A stretch of 44,606 bases of DNA from Thermocatellispora tengchongensis. GTDB lineage: Bacteria; Actinomycetota; Actinomycetes; Streptosporangiales; Streptosporangiaceae. Of the stretch, positions 25,290-33,776 are shown one piece after another. The notes under the pieces were generated by a model. That model was not told the DNA's origin, ran no database searches, and saw nothing but the letters and a program-made list of their open reading frames with translations. The stretch lies in the NCBI RefSeq assembly GCF_014202315.1, contig NZ_JACHGN010000043.1, positions 1-44,606 on the forward strand, in the 5' to 3' direction. The translations under genes were made by a program, and so were the position numbers. The first letter of the stretch is position 1, and each line of letters begins with the position of its first letter.

Positions 25290-25619
25290 ATGCCGCACCG
25301 AGTCCGGGTGGAAGGAGACCGATACCACGGCCACGTCCCAGAGGGGGCGATCTACGTCGGCCGGGCCGCCCCCGGCCTGAAACGCTCGCCGTACGCCAAC
25401 CCGCACGCCGTGGACAAGGCGTGCCGCGCCTGCGGCGGCAAGGTGCACGACCGCGCCGAGATGATGGAGCTGTACCGCCTGCACCTGCGCGACCACCCCG
25501 ACCTCGTGGCCGCCGCCCGCCGCGAACTCGCCGGCCACGACCTGGCCTGCTGGTGCAGACCGGACCAGCCGTGCCACGCCGACGTCCTCCTCGACGTCGC
25601 CGCCGGAAAGGGGCCATGA
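25290..25619 (+). CDS. DUF4326 family protein
   Basis: A 109-residue soluble protein matching DUF4326: IYVGR near residue 21, a YANPHAV block, and the hallmark LACWC...PCHADVLL at the C-terminus, whose Cys and His residues could bind metal. An extra Cys pair (CRACGG) sits mid-protein. The molecular role is unknown; from memory, members are frequent in actinophages and in host genomes. GGAGGGAGG ends five bases before the ATG. It lies 30 bp after the reductase gene and its stop is 8 bp from the stop of the convergent sensor-like gene, so it forms the edge of the conflict-type locus. Confidence 0.85.
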   Translation: MPHRVRVEGDRYHGHVPEGAIYVGRAAPGLKRSPYANPHAVDKACRACGGKVHDRAEMMELYRLHLRDHPDLVAAARRELAGHDLACWCRPDQPCHADVLLDVAAGKGP

Positions 25620-25627
25620 CCCGTGCC

Positions 25628-28156
25628 TCACTCGGGCGGCGGCTCGCAGGCGGCCGCTTTGGTGGTGGGCCGGCAGACCCGTATCGCCTGGATCGGCTTG
25701 CCCGACTCGACGGTCATGAGCCACACCTCGCGACCCTGGGCGTCGTGGTCGGTGGCGTCCGCGGAGAAGTACACCTTGCCGGTCGCGCCGTCGAACTCCT
25801 GGCCGCGCAGGTTGTAGTGGACGCCGCTGCGAATGCCGCCGGTGCCGCTCTGCGTGACGTAGTCCTTCGAGGCGATGCCGACGGCCTGGGCCGCGTCGTA
25901 GCCGAACGCGGCGTGCGCGAAGGAGATGGGGGACGACATGCCGGCCGCCCACTGCTGCAAGGTCTTCTGACCCTGGTTGAGAGAAGTGTCGCGGACATCG
26001 GTCAGCGATACGAAGGACATGCTCACATCGTGTTTGTCCGGTTTGGCGCGCACGTCGTTGGCGATCGCCCCGGTGACGTCGTCCGACGCGAGCAGCTTGA
26101 CCCCCCGCGATTCACATTCGGCACCCCATGCGCTCTTGAGGCTGCCGAGGAAGTCGGCCCTGCCCGTGTAGTAGATCACCTTCGCGCCCGACACGCAGGC
26201 GTCCTCAACCGCCGCATGGAGCGAGGCGTCGTCGGTGAAACCGTGCTCCGTCTTCTCCCCTTCGTACTCCTTCCAGAACAGATCCTTCAGGTCGCGGCTG
26301 TACAGCTCGCCTTGCTGCTTCTGCCAGACGACGGCCACCTTGGGCCTTTTGCTCACGCCCTGCGCGAGCCCGAGGGTGTCGAGCCAGTGGACCGTGGCCT
26401 TCATCTGCAGGCTGTCCACGACGGCGAGCCGGAACAGGTAGGCCGACCGCGGGCCCTCCTGCCCCTTCTCCTTCCCCTTCAGGTGCGCGATCTTGTCCAC
26501 GGTGGTGACCGTGCTGACCATCGGCACGTTCGCCCTCGTCAGCACCCCCACCGCCCGTCTGACCTCTTCGCGGCTCCAGGCGAACCCCACGGCAGCCGCC
26601 AGCGACGAGTCCTCCCCCGCACGTTCCGCGATGCTGGTGGCCGCGAGCTCGGCGCTCACGAAGTCCTGGCCGGTGTTGGCGAAGATGACCTTCATCTTCC
26701 ATTCGGATTTGCTCTTGTTGTAGCTGTCCTGATAGGCGCCGATCCCGACCAGCTCGCCCGCCACCGCCGTCATCTGGCCGTCCTTGAATCGTGAGCCGGG
26801 CTGCGTCGTCAGCGGGCCGAGGTAGGCGATCGTGTACACCTTGGAGCCGAACGGGATCTGGGCGTTCTGCTCTTCTATCCGCTTCACCACCGGATCGACG
26901 TACGCGTGCAGTTCCATCTTGTCCAGCGATCCCAGGCCCACGCACTGCTCGGCCACTCTGTGCAGTCCGGAACCGCACCCCACACTGACCAACAAGGTCC
27001 CCGTTATCGGCGCGGCCACGAGCGTCAGCACCACCGCCCAGTAGATCAGGGGGCGAGCGGGAAACAACCGTGCCATCCCGTCGGCCCCCGGTTGCAGGTC
27101 GCCCTCGTGAATCTTGATCACGAGGTACGGGCTCGGCTCGACCCGGCACACCATCTTCTGCCATGCCTCGTAGATCTTGACCAGTGTCGCCGCGCCTTGG
27201 GTGTCGAGTTCGGCGCGATGCCCGATGGGCGGCTCCGTCGTGGAGACGACCAGCAGCAGTGGGCCCCGCTGTCCCGTGCTGACCCTGACCTCGTCCACCA
27301 GTTCCACGAACCGGCGGCCCGCGGTACCGGGCTCGGCGTTCTTGAGCCTCACCACGGGATAGGTGTGGCGGCCCCAGCCGGGCCAGGGCATCAGGCGCCG
27401 CCGGTACGCCTGGCGGAGGTCCTCCAGCAGCGCGGTGACCATCAGTCGCTCGACCTGCTCCTGCCGCTCGGCCTCGGTCTCCTTAGGCCCCCTGAAGCGC
27501 ATCGCATAAGTGATGAGGTCTTCGCCTTTCTCACGCTTCAAAAAGGGCGCCTTGCGGAACCACCGGTAGAAGATCCAGCCTCGGACCAACATCGTCGCGT
27601 GCAGCAAAGCGCAGATGACGGCCACGACCGGGCTGACCAGCCAGAGCACCAGGTTGACGCCGTCCATCAGAGTCTGCAGCCCGAACGCGGCCACCCCGGT
27701 GGCCGGCAGCCAGGCGGTCATGGTCCTGCCGACGTAGTCGGCCCAGCGCCGCAGGGCCGCCCCGGTGCGCGCCTCCGTCCTTCGCCATTCGGACAGGGAC
27801 TGCCGGTAGGCGTTGCGGTCCGGTACATGGCCCGGAATGGTGCGTGCGTGCCAAGCCCAAAGGACGAATCGGGTCAGCGGGAAGCGGGGAGGCGGGAGCA
27901 GCGTGCCCCTGGCCCAGGTCCCCAGGTTTTCCGCCAGCGACTTCACGATCGCCGTGACGTCCGAGAAGCACGCGGCTTGGGTATCGATCTCCGCATGCGG
28001 CGCCCGCCTCTGGAACCTGCTCGCCGTCTCCACCGCCTGCCCGGCCAGTTGGGGTTCGCCGGTGAAGATCAGGATCGGCCGGCCGCTTTCTGCGGCGAAG
28101 GGCGAGGGACGGCGTATCGCCTTATCCAGCACCTCGTACACGCGGCTGTGTGGCAT
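25628..28156 (-). CDS. Membrane protein: P-loop-less NTPase-like region fused to a type 1 periplasmic-binding domain
   Basis: An 842-residue multidomain protein. Residues about 25-60 look like the first strand and loop of a STAND/AAA-type NTPase (RPILIFTGEP...) but lack GK[S/T], and a second hydrophobic strand (GPLLLVVSTTEPP, 298-310) would match the Walker B side. Hydrophobic stretches at about 153-192 and 369-393 are membrane segments. Residues about 413-842 form a type 1 (Leu/Ile/Val-binding-like) ligand-binding domain: IAYLGPLT, AAAVGFAWS, NVPMVST, KVAVVWQKQQGE, FGYDAAQAVG. A receptor that binds a ligand outside and signals inside is my inference; transport alone is unlikely because no ABC partners are nearby. 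ATG 28156 follows GGAGG at 11 bases. It is divergent from the trypco2/protease-STAND pair. Confidence 0.72.
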   Translation of the reverse strand: MPHSRVYEVLDKAIRRPSPFAAESGRPILIFTGEPQLAGQAVETASRFQRRAPHAEIDTQAACFSDVTAIVKSLAENLGTWARGTLLPPPRFPLTRFVLWAWHARTIPGHVPDRNAYRQSLSEWRRTEARTGAALRRWADYVGRTMTAWLPATGVAAFGLQTLMDGVNLVLWLVSPVVAVICALLHATMLVRGWIFYRWFRKAPFLKREKGEDLITYAMRFRGPKETEAERQEQVERLMVTALLEDLRQAYRRRLMPWPGWGRHTYPVVRLKNAEPGTAGRRFVELVDEVRVSTGQRGPLLLVVSTTEPPIGHRAELDTQGAATLVKIYEAWQKMVCRVEPSPYLVIKIHEGDLQPGADGMARLFPARPLIYWAVVLTLVAAPITGTLLVSVGCGSGLHRVAEQCVGLGSLDKMELHAYVDPVVKRIEEQNAQIPFGSKVYTIAYLGPLTTQPGSRFKDGQMTAVAGELVGIGAYQDSYNKSKSEWKMKVIFANTGQDFVSAELAATSIAERAGEDSSLAAAVGFAWSREEVRRAVGVLTRANVPMVSTVTTVDKIAHLKGKEKGQEGPRSAYLFRLAVVDSLQMKATVHWLDTLGLAQGVSKRPKVAVVWQKQQGELYSRDLKDLFWKEYEGEKTEHGFTDDASLHAAVEDACVSGAKVIYYTGRADFLGSLKSAWGAECESRGVKLLASDDVTGAIANDVRAKPDKHDVSMSFVSLTDVRDTSLNQGQKTLQQWAAGMSSPISFAHAAFGYDAAQAVGIASKDYVTQSGTGGIRSGVHYNLRGQEFDGATGKVYFSADATDHDAQGREVWLMTVESGKPIQAIRVCRPTTKAAACEPPPE

Positions 28157-28257
28157 GCGCGATCAGACCTCCGCAATCGATGTCCCGCGCCCCCGCACGA
28201 TTCGCTTGAGGGGAGATTACGTCGATCAGCGCGTTAACTGCGCGGCTTCACCTGATT

Positions 28258-28560
28258 TCACCGTCCGGAGTCGGACGGGAGCCTGGGGCAGCAGGCGGGC
28301 GCCGGTTCCACGTGGTGATGCCGGTACGGGTACAGGTCGCCGCCGTGATCGACGACGGTGCTGCACCGATGCCGGACCAGCTCGATCATCGACGCCGGAT
28401 CGAGGTCCTCCTCTTCCCGGTCATCCGGGCGCAGCGCCGCCTCCACGTTGTAGTGCAGCCGGCCGTCGGCCAGGTGGTCGCGGCGGAAGTCGGTGCTCCA
28501 CTGCGAGTTGTGCCCCCAGCCGTGGGAGCGGTCGTCGGTGGCCCGCGAGGAGGACCGCGG
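28258..28560 (-). pseudogene. Start-less gene remnant
   Basis: This minus-strand frame has strongly G/C-biased third positions and a natural-looking protein sequence (WGHNSQWSTDFRRDHLADG, then LVRHRCSTVVDHGGDLYPY), ending at TGA 28260-28258. No ATG, GTG or TTG occurs in frame in the stretch toward 28630, and the upstream sequence is occupied by the promoter and start of the trypco2 gene. I read it as the 3' part of a gene truncated when the neighbouring cassette arrived. I do not recognise the family. It could alternatively be a small gene with an unusual start. The rest of 28157-28630 shows no gene. Confidence 0.45.
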
Positions 28561-28630
28561 CGCAGGTCTTGCTCCGTCCGGCCGGGGTCTGCCGTAATGG
28601 TGTGTGGTCGCTCCACGGAGAGAGGTAAAT

Positions 28631-28933
28631 GTGGACAATATCGGCATTGATGACGCTATTCGCGCATTACGTCGGCAGTTGTCCGCGGCCGTCGCCGAGG
28701 GACGCGACCAGGATCTCCGGTTTCTCCTCGGGCCGGTCGAACTCGAATTCCAGGTCGTGGTCCAGCGCGACCTGGAGGCGGGCGGCGGCGTACGTTTCTG
28801 GATCGCCTCGATCGACGGCAAGGCGACGACGTCCCGCTCCCTGACACACACCGTGCGCCTGCGCCTCGACCCGAAGACCGCGGCCGACGAGCCGGTGCTC
28901 ACCGGAGACGACGTAGACGGCCATCCGGGGTAG
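28631..28933 (+). CDS. Trypco2 (trypsin-co-occurring domain 2) family protein
   Basis: A 100-residue protein matching the trypco2 family: an N-terminal helix (IGIDDAIRALRRQLSAAVAE), then LRFLLGPVELEFQVVVQRD, and a last strand THTVRLRLDP. In the NTP-dependent conflict systems described for multicellular bacteria, such small domains are found next to trypsin-like proteases and STAND NTPases, as here, and are thought to act as adaptors or modulators. GTG 28631 is the start, with GAGAGG ending five bases before it. The stop is 3 bp before the start of the protease-STAND gene, so the two are translationally linked. Confidence 0.85.
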   Translation: MDNIGIDDAIRALRRQLSAAVAEGRDQDLRFLLGPVELEFQVVVQRDLEAGGGVRFWIASIDGKATTSRSLTHTVRLRLDPKTAADEPVLTGDDVDGHPG

Positions 28934-28936
28934 CCG

Positions 28937-31762
28937 ATGAGCGCGCAGCCCGACCGCGTGGTGGAGATCCTCCTCGACCTCACCGAGCCGGACGGCCGCA
29001 CCCGCAAAGGGTATGGGACCGGTTATCGCATCACCACCGGCCTCGTGCTGACCAGTGCCCACCTGTTCGGGCGGGCCGGCCGCGCGGCCGGTTGTGCCGT
29101 ACGCGGCTTCGGCGGCGCCCGCACCGCCTCCGCGGCCCTCGTCCTCGACCTGCGCGACGAGGCCGACCTGGCGGTGCTGCGCCTGGCCGACACCCACGGC
29201 TGGCCGCGGGTCGCCCCCGTCCGCTTCGGCGTCCTGCCGCCCGAGGGCGGGGTGCGGTTCGCGTTGATCGGCTGGCCACGGGCGGCCGAGTCGGCGTCGG
29301 TACGCGACTCCGTCGAGCTCACCGGCACCATCGCGGCGGGCGCCAACATCAAGAGCGGCCGTCTGAAGCTCTACATCCAGGGGCCCACACCGCGGTTCAC
29401 CGGCACGCACGCCTCCCCGTGGTCCGGCATCTCGGGCGCGGCCGTCTTCGCCCATACGGCCCTGGTCGGCGTGGTCCGCGAACACCTGGTCTCACTCGGC
29501 GTGGACCAGCTCGACGCCGAGCCGCTCGAAGCGCTCACCGACAGCCCCGCGTTCCGCGACCTGCTCACGGCGGAGAACGCCACCCGCCCTCTCGTCCGGC
29601 TCCTCCCGGACCGGCCCCCAGAGGAACGCGGCCCGCCCCTGGAAGCCAAACTCACCCGTCCCACCCCGGCGGTCGTCCTGAACTTCCGCGCCCGAGCCAC
29701 GGCCCTCGTGGGCCGCGAACCGGAACTACGGCGGTTACGCGACTTCCTCTCCTCGGATTCACCGTTCCGCTGGCAACTGCTCTCCGGCGCCGGCGGCATG
29801 GGCAAGAGCAGGCTCGCCCTTGAACTGTGCCTGGAAGCCGCCGCCGACGGCTGGCACGCCGGTTTCCTCATCCCGGACGTCCCGTTCGCCTGGTCGTCCT
29901 GGCTCCCGGCCCGCCCGACCCTGATCGTCGTGGACGAGATCGAGTACCGCAAGGACACGGTGCGGGAGATCGTCCGCGTGCTCTCCGCCCGCTCGGACGA
30001 ACTGACCGACCGCGTACGCGTCCTTCTCCTCGCCCGGGAGAAGGCCGCCAGGATAGAGTCCCTGCTGAAGATCGAACCGACCGACTGGGACGTCTTCTTC
30101 GCCGACACCGCCGCCGGGCCGGCCATCGAGCTGGGCGAGCTCGACGCCGGCGATGCCGCCCGGCTGGCGCGGGACGTGCCCGGCGGCACCGCGGCGCCCG
30201 CCTCCGCCGGATCGCCCCTCCACACGATGCTGGCCGCCCTGGCCGGGCCCGGTCAGCGCGCCTGGGACGCTGCGCTGATCGGCCGCTATGTGCTGCGGCG
30301 CAACCGGATGTCGTACTGGCAGGACATGACCGACCTGGACGAGGCCGCACTGGCGTACGCGTGCATCACCAGGGACACCTCCGACGCGCTCCCGCACAGT
30401 GGCCTGCTGCCCGAGCTCGAACCGGCCGGGTGGCGCGAGCTCGTCGCCCGCAACCACGCCTTCACCGGAACCGACGCGCCCGGCCTGGCCCCGCTCGAAC
30501 CCGGCCCGATCGGCGAGCTGTTCACCCTGGACCTGATCGCGCGAGCACCGGATGCGGAGTCCACCGAGGATCTGGGGCATCGCGTCGTGGCCGCGGCGTT
30601 CCGCCTCAATCCGCTCGCGAACGAGTTCGCGCTGCGCTGCATGCTGCACTACCCGGAGCACCAGGGGCTGCCCCGCCTCATCGCCGCGATGGTCGAGGAA
30701 TTCGACCTGTCGTCGCCATCGCCGTTCTTCACGGGGCTGCCCATTCTCATCGAGTCCGCCGGCCAATACGCCGAGTCCGGCGACGTCGCGCTGGCCTTCG
30801 CGGAGGCGGAGGCGGCCCGCCTGCTCACCGTCCGGGAATCGCTCTCCCTCCTCACCGCCGGAAGCTACTCCGAACTTCTCTTCAACCTGGTCACGAAGTT
30901 CTGCCAGGCAGGCGACTGGCCCGCGGCCGACCGCGCTCTCGCCCTGACCCGCGAATCCGCGGAGCTGACCGGATTCGCCGCCATCGCCGGCTTGGAGAAC
31001 CAGGGGAAGGCGTACACCAACTACCTGGTGTTCGCCCAGCAGCAGAACGAGGTCGTACGCGGCCGTGCCGCGATCCGTGAGCTCGTCGAGCTGAGCCGTG
31101 GGCACCACGGCGACGCCGGCGGCCACGTCCACGAGGCCCTCATCAGCGCCATGCCCCTGGAGCCCGACTGCCGCAGCGCCCTGAACCTGCTGACGTCCGC
31201 CCTCGATCCGGCCTACCCGCAGCAGATCGCCCGCGCCGCCTTCAACGTCGCCAACCGCGCCGTCCGCGAGTCGGCCCCCGGTTGCGCACTCGCCGCCTGC
31301 GACCTGTCCTTGGACGTCTGGCACCGGAACCGCGACCCGGCCGCCTTCCGGTGGCTCACGTACATCGCCGTCCCCCTCGGCCTCACCGCCGCCCACGGCC
31401 ACGACGCCGAGATCCTGGCCTGCCTCTCGGAACTGGACACCCTGGCCAGGCCGATGTCCGGCGCCGACCGCAGGCACGTCTTCCTCGGCCTCAGCAATTT
31501 CCTCACCCAGACGACCGTCCTCGAAGCGGCCCTGACCGCCCTCGCCCTCCTGTGCGACGGAGTGGGCACCTTCCCCAGCGACTGGCCCGCCGAGGACGTC
31601 CCCCTGATCCGCTCGTCCCGCGTGGTCCACACCCTCTCCGCCGACCCCGCCGACGTCAGGCGCATTCTCAGGGATCACCTCGGGCCTCTCCCCTCAGCCC
31701 CCCGCGTCCAGCGGCTGAGCGCCCAGTACGACTGCGACCTGACCTTCCTGGCACCGGGGTGA
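28937..31762 (+). CDS. Trypsin-like protease / STAND NTPase / helical-repeat protein (Avs-like conflict effector)
   Basis: A 941-residue cytoplasmic fusion. Residues 1-210 are a trypsin-like serine protease with the triad visible: His42 (TSAHLFG), Asp77 (DEADLAVLRL) and Ser166 (GISGAAVF). Residues about 250-480 are a STAND NTPase: VGREPELRRL, Walker A GAGGMGKS (284-291) and Walker B LIVVDE (329-334). The rest is helical and TPR-like, the likely ligand-sensing part. This order matches protease-STAND proteins of bacterial conflict and anti-phage (Avs-like) systems, in which sensing drives oligomerisation and switches on proteolysis. No signal peptide is seen, so the protease probably acts inside the cell. 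It sits 3 bp after the trypco2 gene. Antiviral function is inferred from architecture. Confidence 0.88.
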   Translation: MSAQPDRVVEILLDLTEPDGRTRKGYGTGYRITTGLVLTSAHLFGRAGRAAGCAVRGFGGARTASAALVLDLRDEADLAVLRLADTHGWPRVAPVRFGVLPPEGGVRFALIGWPRAAESASVRDSVELTGTIAAGANIKSGRLKLYIQGPTPRFTGTHASPWSGISGAAVFAHTALVGVVREHLVSLGVDQLDAEPLEALTDSPAFRDLLTAENATRPLVRLLPDRPPEERGPPLEAKLTRPTPAVVLNFRARATALVGREPELRRLRDFLSSDSPFRWQLLSGAGGMGKSRLALELCLEAAADGWHAGFLIPDVPFAWSSWLPARPTLIVVDEIEYRKDTVREIVRVLSARSDELTDRVRVLLLAREKAARIESLLKIEPTDWDVFFADTAAGPAIELGELDAGDAARLARDVPGGTAAPASAGSPLHTMLAALAGPGQRAWDAALIGRYVLRRNRMSYWQDMTDLDEAALAYACITRDTSDALPHSGLLPELEPAGWRELVARNHAFTGTDAPGLAPLEPGPIGELFTLDLIARAPDAESTEDLGHRVVAAAFRLNPLANEFALRCMLHYPEHQGLPRLIAAMVEEFDLSSPSPFFTGLPILIESAGQYAESGDVALAFAEAEAARLLTVRESLSLLTAGSYSELLFNLVTKFCQAGDWPAADRALALTRESAELTGFAAIAGLENQGKAYTNYLVFAQQQNEVVRGRAAIRELVELSRGHHGDAGGHVHEALISAMPLEPDCRSALNLLTSALDPAYPQQIARAAFNVANRAVRESAPGCALAACDLSLDVWHRNRDPAAFRWLTYIAVPLGLTAAHGHDAEILACLSELDTLARPMSGADRRHVFLGLSNFLTQTTVLEAALTALALLCDGVGTFPSDWPAEDVPLIRSSRVVHTLSADPADVRRILRDHLGPLPSAPRVQRLSAQYDCDLTFLAPG

Positions 31763-31800
31763 ACGACGCGCGCGAGCACGGGAGGCCGGCGGGACAGCAA

Positions 31801-31828
31801 AACGCCCCGGATCTTGATCCGGGGCGTT
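31801..31828 (-). terminator. Intrinsic terminator shared by tRNA-Thr and the protease-STAND gene
   Basis: AACGCCCCGGATC and GATCCGGGGCGTT form a perfect 13-bp stem around TT. On the minus strand it is followed by TTTT, so it terminates the tRNA transcript; on the plus strand the tail is TTCT, weaker, after the protease-STAND stop at 31762. Confidence 0.85.
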
Positions 31829-31836
31829 CTCGCTGG

Positions 31837-31913
31837 TGGAGCCGCCTAAGGGAATCGAACCCTTGACCTACGCATTACGAGTGCGTCGCTCTGGCCGACT
31901 GAGCTAAGGCGGC
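31837..31913 (-). tRNA. tRNA-Thr (anticodon CGT)
   Basis: A complete cloverleaf on the minus strand: a 7-bp acceptor stem GCCGCCT/AGGCGGC with perfect pairing, the D-arm TAGCTCAGTCGGCCAGAGC, anticodon loop CTCGTAA giving CGT (reads ACG), and T-arm GGGTTCGATTCCC. The 3' CCA is encoded (31839-31837). A TAGAAT hexamer at 31948-31943, 30 bases upstream, is a plausible -10. An intrinsic terminator follows at once. No integration repeat of the tRNA 3' end is seen nearby. Confidence 0.96.
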
Positions 31914-31979
31914 AGGCCACATGCGGCGCACGTGGCAGGACGATTCTACAGGTAGTCCGGCGGTTCTCGCGCCTGGGAT

Positions 31980-33542
31980 TCAGTTCACCTTCGGGCAGCG
32001 GGTGCCGTCGGCCGGGGGCTTGAGGTTGATGAGGTAGTCGTCCACGGCCTTGTCCACGCAGGTGGAGCCGGTCATGTAGGCCGTGTGGCCGTCGCCGTCG
32101 AAGCCGAGCAGGACGCCGGAGGAGAGTTCCTCGGCCAGCGCCTCGGCCCAGCGGTAGGGGGTGGCGGGGTCGCGTTCGGTGCCGACGACGACGATGGGCG
32201 GGGCGCCCTGGGCGTCCAGCGGGGTTTTCACGTCGCGGGTGGACGGGACCGGCCAGAACGCGCACGGGAGGCTGCCCCACATGACCGGGGCGCCGAACAG
32301 CGGGGCCTCCTTCTCGGCCTGCTCGGCGGCCTTCTCGTACGTGTCGGGCGTGCGCGGGTAGACGTTGTCCACGCAGTTGATGGCCATGTTGGCCTCGGTC
32401 TGGTTGGAGTAGGTGCCGTCCTGGCGGCGGTCGATGAGGAGGTCGGCCAGGCGGAGCAGGGTGGTGCCGTCGCCGTTGAACGCATGGCTCAGGGCCTGCC
32501 GGAGCACCGGCCAGGAGCGGCGGTCGTACAGGGGGGCGATGATGCCGAGCGTCACCCACGCCTCGGTGATGCGGCGGCCGTCGCCCAGGCCGTTGCGCAG
32601 GGGCTCGCGGTCGGCGCGCTGGAGGAGCGACCGGAGCTCCTCGATGGCGCCGTCCACGTCACGGCTGCTGAAGGGACAGGCGGCGTCGTTGAAGCAGTCC
32701 TGCAAGAACGAGCGCAGCGCCACCTCGAAGCCCTCGGCCTGGGTCTCGTTCAGCTCGACCGGCGAGAGCGAGGGGTCCACGGCGCCGTCGAGGACCAGCG
32801 CGCGCACCCTGGTGGGGAACAGGTCGGCGTACATCGCGCCCAGGAAGGTCCCGTACGACTTGCCCAGGTACGTCAGGCCCTTGTCGCCCAGCGCGGCGCG
32901 CAGGATGTCCATGTCGCGGGCGGCATCGACGGTGCCGACGTGCGGGAGCAGCTTGCCCGAGTCGGCGTCGCAGCCGGAGGCGAAGCGGCGCGACCCCTCC
33001 TCCAGCGCGGTGCGCTCGCCGGGGGTGTCGGGCGTGTTGTCCAGCCCCACGTACGCGTCCAGCTTGCTCGTCGTCAGACAGCGGATCGCCGGCGTGGACT
33101 CCCCCACCCCGCGCGGATCGAAGCCCACCGTGTCGAACCGCGCCCGTACGCCCGCCGTCAGCACCGAGGTGGCGGCACGGGCGTAACCGACCCCCGAACC
33201 CCCCGGCCCGCCCGGGTTGAGGACGATGGAGCCGATCCGATCACCGGTCGCGGGCAGGCGGATGACGCTCAGCTTCATCCGCTCGCCCTCGGGCTCGTCA
33301 TAGTCGAGCGGCACCTCCAGCCGCGCGCACTCGAACCCGTCGCCACAGCCGGACCAGGCGAGCTTCTGGGTGTAGTACGCCTCCAGCCCAGGCGGCGCGG
33401 TCTCCCCTCCGGCCGCCGTCGTCGTCGCCGGCGCCGACGGCGACAGGGCGCCCGGCTGCGCCCCGGTGCAAGCGGTGGCGGTCAGGGTCGTGGCCAGGGC
33501 CGCGGCGAGCGCGAGCCGGGCGGCCGTCCTCGTACGGGTCAT
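31980..33542 (-). CDS. Secreted lipoprotein alpha/beta hydrolase (TAP-like aminopeptidase family)
   Basis: A 520-residue exported hydrolase of the tripeptidyl aminopeptidase type (SlpD/SlpE group in Streptomyces). The N-terminus is a lipoprotein signal with a likely lipidated Cys25 (TATAC). The oxyanion motif NPGGPGGSG is at 109-117 and the nucleophile Ser229 in GKSYG. An Asp in TERDPATPY and a His in DGDGHTAY, in the C-terminal TAP domain, complete the triad. It would remove tripeptides or hydrolyse esters outside the cell. ATG 33542 is preferred because GAGG lies nine bases upstream; ATG 33551 is an alternative. It is transcribed away from the nucleotidyltransferase-like gene. Confidence 0.92.
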   Translation of the reverse strand: MTRTRTAARLALAAALATTLTATACTGAQPGALSPSAPATTTAAGGETAPPGLEAYYTQKLAWSGCGDGFECARLEVPLDYDEPEGERMKLSVIRLPATGDRIGSIVLNPGGPGGSGVGYARAATSVLTAGVRARFDTVGFDPRGVGESTPAIRCLTTSKLDAYVGLDNTPDTPGERTALEEGSRRFASGCDADSGKLLPHVGTVDAARDMDILRAALGDKGLTYLGKSYGTFLGAMYADLFPTRVRALVLDGAVDPSLSPVELNETQAEGFEVALRSFLQDCFNDAACPFSSRDVDGAIEELRSLLQRADREPLRNGLGDGRRITEAWVTLGIIAPLYDRRSWPVLRQALSHAFNGDGTTLLRLADLLIDRRQDGTYSNQTEANMAINCVDNVYPRTPDTYEKAAEQAEKEAPLFGAPVMWGSLPCAFWPVPSTRDVKTPLDAQGAPPIVVVGTERDPATPYRWAEALAEELSSGVLLGFDGDGHTAYMTGSTCVDKAVDDYLINLKPPADGTRCPKVN

Positions 33543-33585
33543 CGAACGCATCCTCGTGGGCCGCCTCGTACGCCCGGCGTGGTCC

Positions 33586-33618
33586 GCACACGCTCCCCCC
33601 GGAGCACGCACAGCGCCG
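33586..33618 (-). repeat. Partial copy of the ricT 3' end
   Basis: These 33 bases match 34287-34319, inside the ricT C-terminal coding region, with 4 mismatches and in the same orientation. Read on the minus strand both encode RRCACS..SVC. The two copies flank the nucleotidyltransferase-like gene. Confidence 0.6.
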
Positions 33619-33776
33619 GACCCGGCCGCAGCGCCGGAGCGCGGCGGCACGTTCTCGGATTGACTGTCCGGTCGCATACCTGTTGCATCCTATGCCCGCA
33701 CCTCGGACCTGTGACGGGCACGGGTGGACAAGCCGCTCGTGGTGCACGTCTACCGCGGAGACAAGGAAGGATGCCG

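Noticed and set aside
31837-31913. tRNA-Thr as an integration (att) site for a mobile element
   Set aside because: No repeat of the tRNA 3' end and no integrase gene are seen in the window.
32085-33776. Long plus-strand frame leading into the nucleotidyltransferase-like gene
   Set aside because: It is antisense to the TAP-family hydrolase, whose triad and codon bias are clear; the real gene starts at 33777.
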